Assembly: GCA_030248295.1 (NCBI GenBank)
Contig: JASANH010000239.1
Coordinates: 806,001-870,000, forward strand
DNA length: 64,000 nucleotides
Source: Mesodorylaimus sp. YZB2_4
Lineage: Eukaryota > Nematoda > Enoplea > Dorylaimida > Dorylaimidae
Direction: 5' to 3'
Within the stretch, counting starts at the first letter, position 1, and every line of letters starts with the position of its first letter. The notes under the pieces were generated by a model. That model searched no databases. It saw only the letters and a list, made by a program, of their open reading frames with translations, and was not told where the DNA came from. This document shows, one piece after another, positions 1-10,592 of this stretch. Both the position numbers and the translations under genes were made by a program.

Positions 1-106
1 AAAGAATTTTTGCAAGCCTACTAAAACGTGGGTGCTCAATCTGAATATCACATTCTTTTTTTAATATTCCCCACATTGATTGTAGAGTGCACTTCGTCTT
101 TAAGCG
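1..106 (-). repeat. Right half of MITE family A (terminal inverted repeat)
   Basis: The stretch carries the end of an inverted-repeat element also seen at 7349-8084, 61343-61845 and 63566-63855. Diagnostic pieces are CTGAATCTGAATATCA-like sequence near 38-50 and TAGAGTGCACTTCGTCTTT at about 85-103. The matching left half would lie outside the window. No coding capacity is seen. Confidence 0.6.
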
Positions 107-580
107 TCGCGTTAGTAATATTGCCGCTTCTTTTAAATTTTTTTGAATTTTTGAATATTAAAAAGGCGGGAAAATTTGCATGCAAATTATTTTCATCAGC
201 AACTTATCTTGCTCAAACTTGAACAACTTTTTTCGTGTATTCTGCAAACTTCAAGTTTTTTGGGATGTGTTAGTGAAAAATGGCATTGTCGGCATTTTGT
301 GACTGTTTGTCAAAAAGTTACTTGAAACAATTCATTTTGGACGACTAACACAAAAAATTGCATCCATTTAGCGCGGCAAATCCAGATGGATAAGCTTTTA
401 GCATTTTCATGGGATGCGATGGTGGAAAATGACATTATCGGCATTCTGTGACTATTTCGCAAAAAGTTGGACGACTACCAAAAAATGTGCATTCCTTACC
501 TATCTCATCTGACTTATCCATTTGGCGTGGATAAGTCAGATAGGTAAGAAAGGAGGTTTGTAAGGGTTGAAAAACTTTGA
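107..580. other. Gene-free AT-rich stretch with a short hairpin
   Basis: No open frame here looks real. A hairpin lies at 495-548: the left arm starts CTTACCTATCT and the right arm ends AGATAGGTAAG, with TGACTTATCCA pairing to TGGATAAGTCA near the loop. The left arm has a five-base insertion. It resembles a remnant of a small inverted-repeat element. Confidence 0.35.
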
Positions 581-710
581 GGTGTTTCTCATGTCATACT
601 TTATGCATAGCCAAGAAACACACATTTGCCAATAATCTTTACCCCGGGCGGGAGTCGAACCCTCCCCTCCCCAGCGCGAGACAGGCGCCTTGACCGCTAG
701 GCAACGACCT
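580..710 (-). repeat. tRNA-derived SINE, copy a
   Basis: Read on the minus strand, 641-709 has a tRNA-like head with an A-box-like TTGCCTAGCGGTCAAGG and a B box GGTTCGACTCCC. A tail follows containing GTGTGTTTCTTGG and a variant of AAGTATGACATGA. The same head and tail order recurs at 9425-9561, 15093-15220, 38200-38396 and 40889-41065. The longer-than-usual spacing between the boxes suggests a class II (Ser/Leu type) tRNA ancestor. Confidence 0.65.
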
Positions 711-823
711 AAACCACATGAGCGCCTCCGAAAACTGCTGCATTTTATCGCGTACTTTCTTCAAAAAACGTTGCAGTTTTATACCATCTGCGCTTGTATT
801 AATGAAAAAAGTAGGGTGCCTAC

Positions 824-1224
824 TTGTCCAGTTCGCAGGCCCAGTGCAGCAAGGCGGGCCTGACCTCCCTCAGCAACACCGACCGCCCCAGTCCGGCCTT
901 GATGGCGGCCAGTTGCTCGTCCGCTTCCACCGTCAACTTTTCGTAATATGGAAGGCATTTATTGTAACTGATTTCTTTTTGAAATTTCCCAATTCCGCTC
1001 GCTTGACGATGAGGTAAATGTTTTTTCAGATTTCGTAACGGCGAAGCCATTAATTTTACTGAACTATTCGAGGCGTCTAAAATATTCGAATCGAACGCAT
1101 TCCATTCTCCGTTACCCCCATCGTCCAAAATAATATCGTCCTCTTCTCCCATGCCAACTACTTCCTCCTCGTCCTCTTCGATCTCCTCCTCTTCGCCACT
1201 GTCGTCGTCAGAATCCGATGACAT
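824..1224 (-). CDS. PSME4: Proteasome activator PA200 (PSME4), first coding exon, partial
   Basis: This 133-residue exon starts with a strongly acidic tract (MSSDSDDDSGEEEE, then about 25 more mostly acidic residues). It then enters a segment matching the N-terminus of PA200/Blm10-type proteasome activators: FQKEISYNKCLPYYEKL, then EADEQLAAIKAGLGRSV and a W near the end, as in the human protein's QKEIVYNKLLPY and QLAQIKCNLGRAV. PA200 is a large HEAT-repeat protein, mostly nuclear, that caps the 20S proteasome. The exon ends in a phase 2 donor (GACAA|GTAGGC). The next exons should lie left of the window, since no continuation is visible in 1-820. The acidic extension of about 75 residues is longer than I would expect. 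Identity rests on about 50 residues. Confidence 0.72.
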
Positions 1225-1549
1225 TCTTTATTAAGTTTTTCGATCAACGCGTTTTCCCGAAATAAACGCAAAGTCACCGTCTTCCAACCGAATTCGGGTA
1301 GGCAATGAATATTCGCTCGATCTTTTATGCTGGACTGATTTTGTGCAGAATCATCCGCAATTCTTTCCTTTTCCTTTCCACTAGCGCCAGCGCCAACGAT
1401 CTGCCAAACATGGCGCACACCTGCGCAGACACGACCCATGATATAAGCAGTCGGTTGTCTGCTAGCGTGTTCAAATATGCAGACGGTGCGAGCGAGCGCA
1501 GCTGGTGTTTCGTGCCGAGTGCGACTCGAGTTCACTCGAAATTCTCAAG

Positions 1550-2550
1550 TTAAAGAGGATTGATGTCAGTGACGCTTCGGCGCCGATTCTGTTTACGGCA
1601 TTTATCAATCATATCCTTGAAGAATTCACGAAAGAATTCCCAGATGTTCTCCTTCAGGCCTATGCAGACGATCTGGCACTGCTCGGCCCTGTGTTAAAAA
1701 ATGATATCCTCTGCAATGATTTCCAGGCTGCGATTGCGGTCTTGAATTTAACGCTGTTAAAACTCAAGGCTGTTCATTCCACTTTGGACGCTTGCAATCT
1801 ATACCGATTCCCAGGCTCGATGGGAAGCAGATTGCTTTCACTGACACTGTGAAGTACTTGGTGTTTAGCTCTCCGCAAACATGCAATTTCAAGAACACTG
1901 TCGTCAGCTCGCCTCATCTTGCAGGCGTATGATTGGTGCATTTCGCCGCAAGTTTGGAAAATTGGCTACCAATGTTCTGAAGACCGTCTATACACAATGC
2001 ATTCTCCCTCGTCTCGATTATGCATCCTCTGTTTGGGCTCCGACACAAAAGAAAGCAATCATCGACCTGGAGAAAGTTCAAAAATTTGCAGTTTGCTGCA
2101 TACAAGACTAATGGCATATTGACTATGACACCACGTTGGCTGCCCTAAAGTTGCCTAGTTTGGAAAATCGAAGAAATCAACTGAAAGTAATGCAGTTCTA
2201 CAGGATTTATCATGGGCTGACTGCCTATCCGTCACATCAACGACTAACCCATACCGACAAGTCTGGTCGTAGGTTCAGTGAACGCACAACGGCTCCCCAC
2301 CATCTTGAAACCACTGCTGGGAGAACTGCAACATACTCGCACGCTTTCGAAGTGTCAGCCATAAAACTGTGGAATGATTTACCGTATGATATAGCAAATA
2401 GTCCGTATGACACTTTCAAGCGATTCGCTTTCAATCTTTGTTTTTAATTGACAGTGACCTTTAGACTTATATTTATTTTTTTTCTGTGTGCTGCGCCCTA
2501 GTATGGACAGGTTGTCTTTGGCTGCAGAAATATACAGATACAGATACAGA
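1550..2550 (+). mobile_element. Decayed non-LTR retrotransposon (CR1/Jockey-like), 3' part
   Basis: This is the 3' end of a LINE. The first frame (to 1849) holds the reverse transcriptase catalytic box in QAYADDLALLG. It then breaks into frames 1881-2111 (RRMIGAFRRKFGKL, ILPRLDYASSVWAP) and 2136-2447 (LPSLENRRNQLK, SAIKLWNDLPYDI), which are typical of the thumb and C-terminal region of CR1/Jockey-type elements. It begins abruptly around 1550, as 5' truncated copies do. It ends in a short ATACAG tandem tail (about 2531-2550). Stops and frameshifts make it non-functional. Confidence 0.85.
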
Positions 2551-2681
2551 CGCTTTCGTGAAAAAAAGTGGACATGGCTTCAAAGTTTTTCTATCAATCG
2601 AAACTGTAGTTTTTCAGTACGACTTGTCTCCAGCCAGGATGTTTTTAAGGATCGACCAAGTGCTCGCTGGTGCTGATAGGA

Positions 2682-3333
2682 AATTAAAAAAAGATAAATC
2701 AGACAACGACAAAGTTAGCCCAGCCACTGCACTCTGACCAGATGCAGGGCGAGACTGGGTTGGCTGAGCTCACTCGGCGGCGCATGCTTGGATGCATTGC
2801 ACTTTTGTAAAATCGATTTGTAAAGTCATGGGGTCGAATTTTCGTCAGATTTTATACTTTCTTTCTGTTTTCTGACGCTAGCACTCGCATGAACATCCTT
2901 CTTTGTACTTTGGAGTGAAGCAATGCGACCCTCTGTTGCCTTGAAAACTGGGAAACAATGAGGACTCGTTGCAGTAAGGTCGCAGCTGTCATAGGAGGGT
3001 ATGAGTACTTCATGTTTAGCCTGGCCAGCGACACTAAAACAGAAAATTTAGCTGCTGTGGAGCCAGCTTGCATAGCATCATTCCAGGCGACTAAACTGCT
3101 GCAATAGAGCTCGTGACTGTCAGCCTGTTTGCCATCTATGATTGCCTGAATGAAGTAGCTGAGGCAGGAAATGCCCTTTCACACTTTTTATCACTAGCGA
3201 TTCTGTTTGATCTCGAATTATTTACAAACGCCGCCGAGGAGCCCAGCCAACCCAGTCTCGCCCTGCATCTGGTCAGATTGCAGTGGCTGAGCCTTTTTGT
3301 TGTTGTCTGATAACAGATTTTTTTAGAAATACC
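2682..3333. repeat. MITE family B, copy 1
   Basis: The element has long imperfect inverted ends. The left end (about 2699-2776) contains TTAGCCCAGCCACTGCACTC and GATGCAGGGCGAGACTGGG. The right end (about 3231-3333) is its reverse complement and closes with TGTCTGATAACAGATTTTTT. Further copies are at 28195-29245 and 55296-55862. There is no transposase frame, so it is non-autonomous. Confidence 0.75.
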
Positions 3334-3440
3334 AACACTTTTTCGCACCTGTATTTTGGTTGGGAATTCAGAATACATGCAAGAAATTTGCAGTCTAGTC
3401 CCTCCTTCGCAAGTCACTTGCAAAAAAGGTTCATACGTTA

Positions 3441-4109
3441 TCAACAGACGCGGTAGCCGCTCACTATCAGCCCCGAATCTGTTTCTAGGTTCACATACAA
3501 AAATTTGGCCGACCCAGTTACATCATTCCCGATTCAATCCAACCCGACCCAACCAAAATGCGTGCTTCTCCTGTGATAATCTCAACGCTGAAGATCAGCA
3601 ACGAATTTTTCTTCTCTTCTTATCGCATAACATCACACAGCACACGCGTCTTGTCTTATTGGCTATCTACGGCTAAACCAGCACTTTCGCGCCGCACGGC
3701 TAACAAAAATATTCCACCTGCTGGTGGTATTTCTTCGAAAATCCAGTTCTTCAAGCATAAAAAAATTAATTGGCTCGAATCCTAAAATCACGCCCTCAAA
3801 AGAATAACCCCCGATATGAGAGCTTTCAGAAAAACCAAACTCTATATCTGTAGCTTCAGTGGTTATTTCTGAACTTCGTCGTCGTCATCTCTGGAACAGC
3901 AAAACGTGCATTCTGGATTCCGAGAATGGCAGAACCGTTTTGAATCAAGTTTTGCACTATTATTGGCCATGGCAAACAGAGCTCACCCCCCAAAGTTTTG
4001 TGCATTTTTGTTAATTTGTTGTCGAGTTATGGACGGGCAAAGTTGTCCGCCTAACATTGCGCGTCTGTGCGGCTGGGCTAAACAGGCAGCTACCGCGCCT
4101 GTTAATTAG
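3441..4109. repeat. MITE family C, copy 1
   Basis: The start AACAGACGCGGTAGC is mirrored by GCTACCGCGCCTGTT at the end. The interior (3850-4100) matches 29870-30146 over CTTCGTCGTCGTCATCTCTG, GTTTTGCAC and GTGCGGCTGGGCTAAACAGG. The similarity continues leftwards into family B in both places, so B and C travel together as a composite of about 1.4-1.95 kb. Confidence 0.65.
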
Positions 4110-4879
4110 TAGACATAACGAATATGCCAAAGAAAGATATTGATATTTAAATCATATATTTGGAAAAAATATAAATATTCATTTCAGATATAGATTTATG
4201 GAAGCTCTATAAATCCAAACTATTTGAGGAAAATTTGGGAAACTCCAAGTCAAATCGAAAGACTTTACTTTTTCGCTTTCGCCAGACTGCATCTTTTTGC
4301 TGCCGCTGATCAAACAAAGAAAGCTGCGGTGACCACACATAAACAACTAACTTGCTTGCCTCGGTCGCATTAGAATTTCAGAAGCTTGGCTTGTGGCCGG
4401 GCAAGGCTGCGGCTTGTTGGTCCTTGTCTGTACATTCACATTGCAGATAGACAGAGCCCCCAGTCAGACTGTCTGCAAGAGGCGCGAGGGAAGACTGTAC
4501 CTTGCCAAATTTTAATCCTAGAATGAACTCCTGCATTTCTAAGCAAGCTCGACTAAACACTTCACTATTCAGTGCAGCTGTGTTCACAGTGGCTGGGAAT
4601 GCCATCTGATGTTAGTTTGCTGGCACGTGCCTTGCAGTGCCTGCACCAGAGGCGCAAGATGGTACGGGATTCCAACAAGTTTCAAATCTTCCCAACGGCA
4701 CCAGCTACAAACCAGTGTGAATGCGGCACACACCAGCATCAGCCGCAAGTACCTTGTGAACTAACCTTTTCAATTGTGGGCTGGCTACGCCGTGGCCAAG
4801 TCAGCCATACTGGAAACACGTTGCAAGTACCTACTGATAAAGAAATGAGGCAGCCAGCCAAAACCGCTAGCGTCTGCCA

Positions 4880-5330
4880 AAACATTGCCCAAGAAAATCA
4901 CTGCCCTAAAACCTGCCCTGACAGCCAGTCGCAGGGCAGCTGCCAGATATTATGGCAATTGCCCGCGCCAGGCAGCGCTGCTGGGAAATAAAGACAGCAG
5001 AAAGTGTCTTGGGACATGGTCGGGGCCACCGTAAACTTCAGACAGCTTGGTGTTCTTGGCTAGGACACCAAGCTGGTTGTGCAATGACTAAGGACTGTCC
5101 CAGAATTTAGGACATGCCTTGGGATTTAGAACTGTAAAACTGCCCTCAGATCAGTACACAGGAAGGCGGGAGCTTGAAAATTTGCTCACCAACATTTCAC
5201 TAAATTAATGTTCTTTCGTTGTCAGAATACTCTGACCAGGTGCAAGAGATTCTGACCTGACCCTGATCTTGAGCGAGGGTCAGTCAATCAGGGTTTTGAC
5301 AGAATTCTGACCTTGACGTCATTTCTAACA
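4880..5330. repeat. Dispersed repeat E, copy 1
   Basis: The block from about 5085 to 5320 recurs at 41510-41745. Shared landmarks are CACCAACATTT, TGTCAGAATACTCTGACC and GGTCAGTCAATCAGGGTTTT, plus the upstream stretch around GACAGCAGAAAGTGTCTT. The ORFs over 4130-4990 look like chance frames. I see no genes in 4110-6660. Confidence 0.55.
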
Positions 5331-6047
5331 CTAGTTATGGTCAGTCATTTATGAGCAGCATGGATCTTGTTTACTTTCCTTTATCCGTGAGAGCGGGTTG
5401 CTTGTGCCTGGCAGCATGATAATAAATTCTGTGTGTTTATCACGGGGAGCAACCTTCCCAAAAAAGTCGATGCGTTATTGATTGTTTCAAAAAATTACAT
5501 GTATTTTACATGCCCTGTCTCTGTCCTGCCCGTGTCCCACAATACAATTTTACTTTGTCTGCCGAATGGCAGTCTCATTCACAAAAGAATTACTCCACCC
5601 CAAACTCTACAGTACTTCACGGGTGCTCGCAACACAGGTGCAAGGAGTGAGCCTTATTAGCTCTAGGAAAGCCTTATTTGGAAGGGGGCTACAGTACGAC
5701 GTGAGCCACGCGTCACCAGTTCTCCCTCTGCTAAGTGCTGGTGCACCTGAAACGTCGCTGCTGACGTCAGTCCGCTCACCTCCTCTATTCCAAGTCTGTG
5801 TCTGGCTTGGCGACACAAAATATTTCTTTCGCCAGTTGCTTAAACAGACACAATTGGGTACCTTGCGGTTACTAAGTTACTAATTAGACGAACGTGCAGT
5901 TCAAGCGCACCTGGTTCGTCTTGGATGTCGCAACCCGTGCTGCCAGGAACCAGCCCCGATAGCCGGTCGGAAACAGACGACATCGTGCCTCGTTCGATTA
6001 GTAGCCAGGTCCCCGAATAAAAGAGCAACCAGGAGAGCCTGCTTGAC

Positions 6048-6257
6048 CCATCAACTTAGCTAGTCTTCCACGACTAGCTGCAGCAGTGGGTGCTGCTTTA
6101 CAGAAGTGGACAGTGCAAGTTGGACAGCCATATTCCAAGGCCGTCACTGTTGCGCGGGCATCAAAAGTGTCCACCTTGCACTGTCCACTTTTGTAAAGCA
6201 GCACCCGCTGTTGAAGCTGCGGCCAGTCGTGGAAGACTAGCAAAGCTTATGGGCCGC
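6048..6257. repeat. Inverted repeat with ~75 bp arms
   Basis: The left arm (about 6048-6120) runs through CTAGTCTTCCACGACTAGC and GGGTGCTGCTTTACAGAAG. The right arm (about 6172-6257) is its reverse complement with a few changes. The loop is about 50 bp. It looks like a small foldback or MITE element and has no ORF of its own. Confidence 0.65.
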
Positions 6258-6670
6258 CCGAGTCAGGTCATGACAGAATCTCAAATCCTTAGAAACGATT
6301 CGAGCCCCTTCTTCATTCTGGTCTTGTTGAAGGGTCTGCTCTTCGGTAAAGGCGTCTTCAGTGCGCGAGTTTAGCGCCTGGATCAGCGAGTGCGAGTTAG
6401 GGCAACAGCAAAACGTGCTGAGATATTTTGTCATACGGTCCAGTTCGGAATGAGCGGATGTTTTGTTAATCAGGCGACGCTACCACTTTCGCCAGTCAGC
6501 TCAAAGGGATGAACTTGTCTGATATTCAGAGTTAGCACAGTCAGAGCCATCTAGTGCATCTGAAAATTGCGGGAAATCTGAAGACCGTATTCCCGAATTA
6601 AAACATTATTGATACCCATGATTTTTTTAGCGATCGCCCGCTCGAAAATTCAACGACTCCATTGAAAAAA

Positions 6671-8323
6671 ATGGTCAACACCTTCCTCGTTTTCTTTGCA
6701 ATAATAGCGAGCGACATTGTTAATTGTAAACCGAAATGCATAAATTATGGAGCGCGTATAGCCCAAACCTTCCACGTTTTAGGTCAGCGATGCTTCGAAA
6801 ATAAGAATAATTTCGTCGATTATTGCAAAACAAAGAATGGCGTAGTGGATGGTGGACGGTGTTTTTTTGTTGTTGAAAATGAGGTGGATTGGTCGAAAGC
6901 TTTTCATAATTGTCAAGCCAACGGAGGCACTTTAGCACAAATTCACACGAGTGTTGAATTTGGAAAACTGAGAAGCGCATTTGTAAATATTTTTGGTTTT
7001 TTTGTTGAAGAGATTTCCATGAAGACCTCTGAATATTTTTAGAGTAACTTCAGTGCGATTTGGATTGCAGCGAAAAAAGATCCCCAAGATTCTGCAAGTT
7101 CATCCAGTGGTCTGAAATGGTACAACAGCGACGGGGCTCCCAATCCCATCCTCACTGGCGCCGATACCTTCATCGGCAATTTGCAATTTTGGGAATTATA
7201 TTTTGATGGTCAACCCTGCATTTATTTGTACACAAATTCATGGACCCCGACGCTAACTTTCGGCGATAATGGTTGCGAGAACGAGTACCCATCGTTGTGC
7301 ACAGTACTCAGTAAGAAAACTATCATTTTAATTATCCTACATGACCAAGTTTCCGAAGACGAGTGCATTCTAAAGCGATGTTGGAATATTGACAAAAATA
7401 TGATATTCAGATTCAGCATTCTCGGCTTAGCGGGTTAGCCAAAAGTCTGGTTTTCCAGCATCCTTGCCAAAAAAGTCGAAATTTTTTATTTCAAAGGGGC
7501 TCTCAGAAAATGAAAACTTCGACTTTTCGAATATTAAAGCGCGGGTATAGGGCAGGAGCTGCGACTATTTTTCCCGTCTTCTCCTCAATGACCAGAAGAC
7601 CAGTCAGGGGTGGGCGACTTGTTCCCTGGCGTCTGATTGGCCGAGATTGGAGGCGGAGCACCTGGCGTCACCTCAAAGGGTATGTGCGCGGCCATGCGAC
7701 CACTTAGCGGGAAAGTGCGCGACCACGCGACCACTGATCGATATACCCGCCCTTTAAGGAGCAGGTTCAAAATTTTTGCTAACCCCGCTAAAACGTAGGC
7801 GCTGAATCTGAAAATCATATTCTTTTCTTGATACATTGACTGTAGAGTCGGGGCGTGCGCCGCTTCCGCAAATGCGGGAGTGTCCGTTGGACCCGCGGGA
7901 GTTTTGCGGGACGGAAGTCCTTTTTTCGTGCGGCGGGCGAGAGTGGGCTGGAAGGGACACACTCGAAAAATGCCGGGCGGGAGCGGGAGTGATTTTGGCG
8001 AGCCGCGGGCGGGATTGGGCGGGAGCGGGACCAAAGAACCCACTCCCGCCACGCCCCTACTCTAGAGTGTGCTCCGTTTTTAAGATGAAATACAAGAATT
8101 CGAGTTCGTCCCGGGCGAATGCATGAACGAAACCATTGTGGAGTCGTATATAACGACTGGGGCCATCGAGGACTGCGCTAGCCATTGCGCCAGCAACATC
8201 TGGTGCCGCAGCTTCAATTGGAACAGCAATGCAGCCAAGTGCGATTTGTTCTCGTGGCGTTTCGATACTGGTAAATCTGCGACTGGCGTCAAAGATTGCG
8301 CGCATTACGCCTATATTTCCTAA
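6671..8323 (+). CDS. Secreted C-type lectin domain plus PAN/Apple domain protein (3 exons)
   Basis: Exons 6671-6982, 7043-7310 and 8085-8323 join in frame (phase 0, then phase 1) to give 272 residues. The ATG at 6671 opens a signal peptide (MVNTFLVFFAIIASDIVNC). Exons 1-2 hold a C-type lectin fold: GRCFFVVENEVDWSKAFHNC, GGTLAQIH, SNFSAIWIAA, then late cysteines in QPCIY and GCENEYPSLC. The sugar-binding EPN/WND signatures are not clear, so carbohydrate binding is uncertain. Exon 3 (FVPGECMNET, EDCASHC, WCRSFNW, KCDLF, KDCAHY) has the cysteine spacing of a PAN/Apple domain. The protein is probably extracellular, in adhesion or immune recognition. Intron 2 is almost entirely a family A MITE, and its 3' splice site is the end of that element. 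Confidence 0.72.
7349..8084. repeat. MITE family A inside intron 2 of the lectin gene, with a nested GC-rich insert
   Basis: The left inverted end is 7349-7437 (GACGAGTGCATTC, GATATTCAGATTCAGC). The right end is 7770-7852 plus 8061-8084, interrupted by a GC-rich insert. The insert (about 7853-8061) begins GGGGCGTGCG and ends CACGCCCC, so it has its own short inverted ends, flanked by TAGAGT-like target sequence. The last bases of the element form the acceptor of lectin exon 3. Confidence 0.65.
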
Positions 8324-8503
8324 TTGGGTGGTGAACTTACAGTGAATCATGTGATTTGCCAGAGTTACCAAAGTCTGATATCTTGTCGTCCATCGCAGTG
8401 ATTTCTGACTGATTCATGTGGAAAAATGGGTGAAAACTCGCGTAGTCTACAAAATTTCTGATGTACAAGTAGCACAGGCGTCAATAGTATCTCTTATGTT
8501 CAG

Positions 8504-8575
8504 TCCTGTGTGGTCTAGTGGCTAGGATTCGTGGCTTCCGCCCACGCGGCCCGGGTTCGAGTCCTGGCATGGGAA
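8504..8575 (+). tRNA. tRNA-like gene with Glu-type body and TCC (Gly) anticodon
   Basis: A full cloverleaf can be drawn. The acceptor stem TCCTGTG pairs with CATGGGA (two wobbles). The D arm is GTCTAGTGGCTAGGAT. The anticodon stem CGTGG pairs with CCACG around the loop CTTCCGC, giving anticodon TCC at 8537-8539. The T arm is CCGGG TTCGAGT CCTGG, and the discriminator is A. The body closely resembles animal tRNA-Glu (TTC/CTC), but the anticodon reads Gly-TCC. It may be a mutated Glu tRNA, a pseudogene, or a SINE source gene. Confidence 0.7.
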
Positions 8576-9270
8576 CTAATGTATCACACTCTATTTACTA
8601 GAACCGCAGCTAGCACAAATAACAGCAGCACTGACCCACAGACGAAGAAGAAGGAAGAAGGTGCCTTACATACCCAAGAACCAGATTGATTAGCCTGGAA
8701 CATGCTGTGATCACTAGTCATCGCATATCTATGTAGAATCAGTTCTTCCAGAATGTTTCCGGCTGCCTGGACTGGATGTCATTGCTTGTTGTTGACGTTG
8801 ATCTTACTCGAGCTTGTTATTGCTGACGCCAGGAACTAGATCCCTGACACAGACCTGACATCCCTGACACAGTGTCCCGATTCAGCGAGTTCGAAGCACC
8901 ACGGCTAACCAAAATATTGCGACCCCGCGCAAGGCCGGCGGGAGAAAGCCAAACGTTAGCCTGAGCCTAAGCTTATATAAGCACACGTAATCCCATGTGC
9001 GCGCACAGCTAGTGATCTCGCATATATTTCATTAGCAATGTATAAAAAAGCGCTCGCTGAATCGGGCACTCGCGGAAACGGGGATACACCTCGAATAGTG
9101 ACAATACGGCTTCTTGTAGGCTGCTGTAAGCGTATCCGTCTGGTGAGGGATGTGCCGAAACGGCGTTTCCTTGAATTTATGCGCACCCTGTCCATTTTTC
9201 GTCTAGCATGTGCCTCCACCAGATCGATCGCCACTCACCGCATCATTATCACATCACCTGCTCGATGGTA
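8576..9270. other. Gene-free stretch
   Basis: I find no convincing coding frame, RNA gene or full repeat here. A short tandem ACATCCCTGACACAG-like duplication sits near 8840-8880. Confidence 0.4.
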
Positions 9271-9561
9271 ACCTGGGTAAAAATTGATTGTCAAACAAAA
9301 CTGTATGTGTTCCTTAGCCCTCGAGTGCGCTTGGCTATGGCATGACATGTTCAGCAACTGCTGGATATCCAATTGTCTGGTCGAGACTCGATCACTCATT
9401 GAATATGTCATCTCGTACTTTACCCATAGCCGAACACTATACAGCGCACTCGAGGGCTAATGAACACATCATTTTGTACCCAGGCGGGAGGCGAACCCTC
9501 CCTTGAGTGCGCTCACAGCGTGAGAGGCGGACGCATTAACCCGCTAGGCCACGACCCCGGT
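9271..9561. repeat. tRNA-derived SINE copies in tail-to-tail orientation (copy b)
   Basis: The minus-strand copy has its head at about 9478-9561 (B box and CGTGGCCTAGCGGGTTAA on the reverse strand) and its tail down to about 9405. A forward copy without a full head occupies about 9271-9345. Each tail contains TAGCCCTCGAGTGCGCT or its complement, so the pair forms a large inverted repeat around 9280-9480. Confidence 0.6.
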
Positions 9562-9864
9562 ACCGCGGAAACGGGCTGGCGTAAGTGAGTTGACCCGGTG
9601 CGCGTCTGATCACACAGGAAAATTTGTAAGGGCCATAAGTTTGGCGTTTATTCGGCTCCTTTGATAAAATACGGACGGTTTGTGGCCAGTGTGTGTCGAT
9701 CGATCCCGCTGGCCTATGCTCCAATAAAACTATCATATTTAGACATCCGCATGCCCTTCTGAAAGATATGAAAGAAAAAAGTCAAAGACCACGCATTACA
9801 TCCTTGACAGTTTTCGGAACATGATGCCAAGCGATTTCGGCACTCTTTTACTTTGGTCCCCCCA

Positions 9865-10040
9865 ACGCGTGCGCGCGCGCACTCGCGCGCACCGCCAAAA
9901 AACCACCCAAAACAACCACCAAAAAAAAAAAAGGGAGAGAGAACCCCCCCCCCCCCCCACAGGGGGCGGGGGGCCCCCCGCCCCCCCCCCACCGAACCAA
10001 AACCCCACCACACCCAAACCAAAAAAAAAAAAGAACAACC
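9865..10040. other. Low-complexity A/C/G homopolymer block, probable assembly noise
   Basis: GCGCGC dinucleotides lead into A-runs, a run of about 16 C, G-runs, more C-runs and another A-run. The apparent Pro- and Gly-rich ORFs on both strands are by-products of these homopolymers. It resembles error-prone consensus more than a biological repeat. Confidence 0.6.
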
Positions 10041-10550
10041 CCAACAAACGCTATTCTTCAAGCGTCCGATGTCCTCCTCAAAAACTACTGTTAATCGTGA
10101 AAACAGTCTGCGAAGCATGCATCGGCTCAAAGCTTCGGGACAGACATTGGAAGCCTGGAGCGGGCTCAGTTATTTACGCTGCGGCTCACACGAAATCATG
10201 GGTCACCACCATAAGGCAAGCTACTCTCAGAAGAAGTGGGGTGGAGAACTTTGTCAGATTATAGAAAACAGCTAAACTTCGAAAACGCCCGTCAATGGTG
10301 AAAAGTGATTAGTCGAAGTGAAATGCATCGTTTCGAACTCCCACTGAATAAAACTTGCATTGTTGCCTCAACTCAATCTTTCGATTTTCGTCCCATATGA
10401 CTTTGAAACACAATATCGCCATACCTTCCTTGAAATTTATTGGCCTACACCTAGTTGATATATGATTTCACTTTTTTGTACTCTGCTTATTTGTCTGATA
10501 CTTGTTTTTCCCGTTTTTACACCTTTCCAAATCTATTTTAGTGCCTCTAT

Positions 10551-10592
10551 CTACTGGCCAGGGTTCGACTCCCGGCTGGGTAAACATTTTTG
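10551..10592 (+). repeat. Fragment of the tRNA-derived SINE (copy f)
   Basis: CCAGGGTTCGACTCCCGGC followed by TGGGTAAACA matches the B box and head/tail junction of the other SINE copies. The A-box half is missing. The rest of 10041-11175 holds nothing I can call. Confidence 0.4.

Noticed and set aside
1158..1535. Minus-strand 125-residue ORF upstream of the PSME4 exon
   Set aside because: No similarity to the PA200 N-terminus or to any family I know; it overlaps the PSME4 start in another frame and is probably 5' flank.
4572..4991. 139-residue ORF with many Cys and Gln
   Set aside because: Part of it lies in dispersed repeat E and it has no recognisable domain or splice context.
7585..8052. 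Minus-strand 155-residue Pro/Gly-rich ORF
   Set aside because: It lies in the MITE and GC-rich insert within the lectin intron; the openness comes from GC-rich sequence without stops.
9853..10275. Proline-rich ORFs on both frames and the Gly/Phe-rich ORF opposite
   Set aside because: They are produced by homopolymer runs; there is no domain and both strands are equally open.
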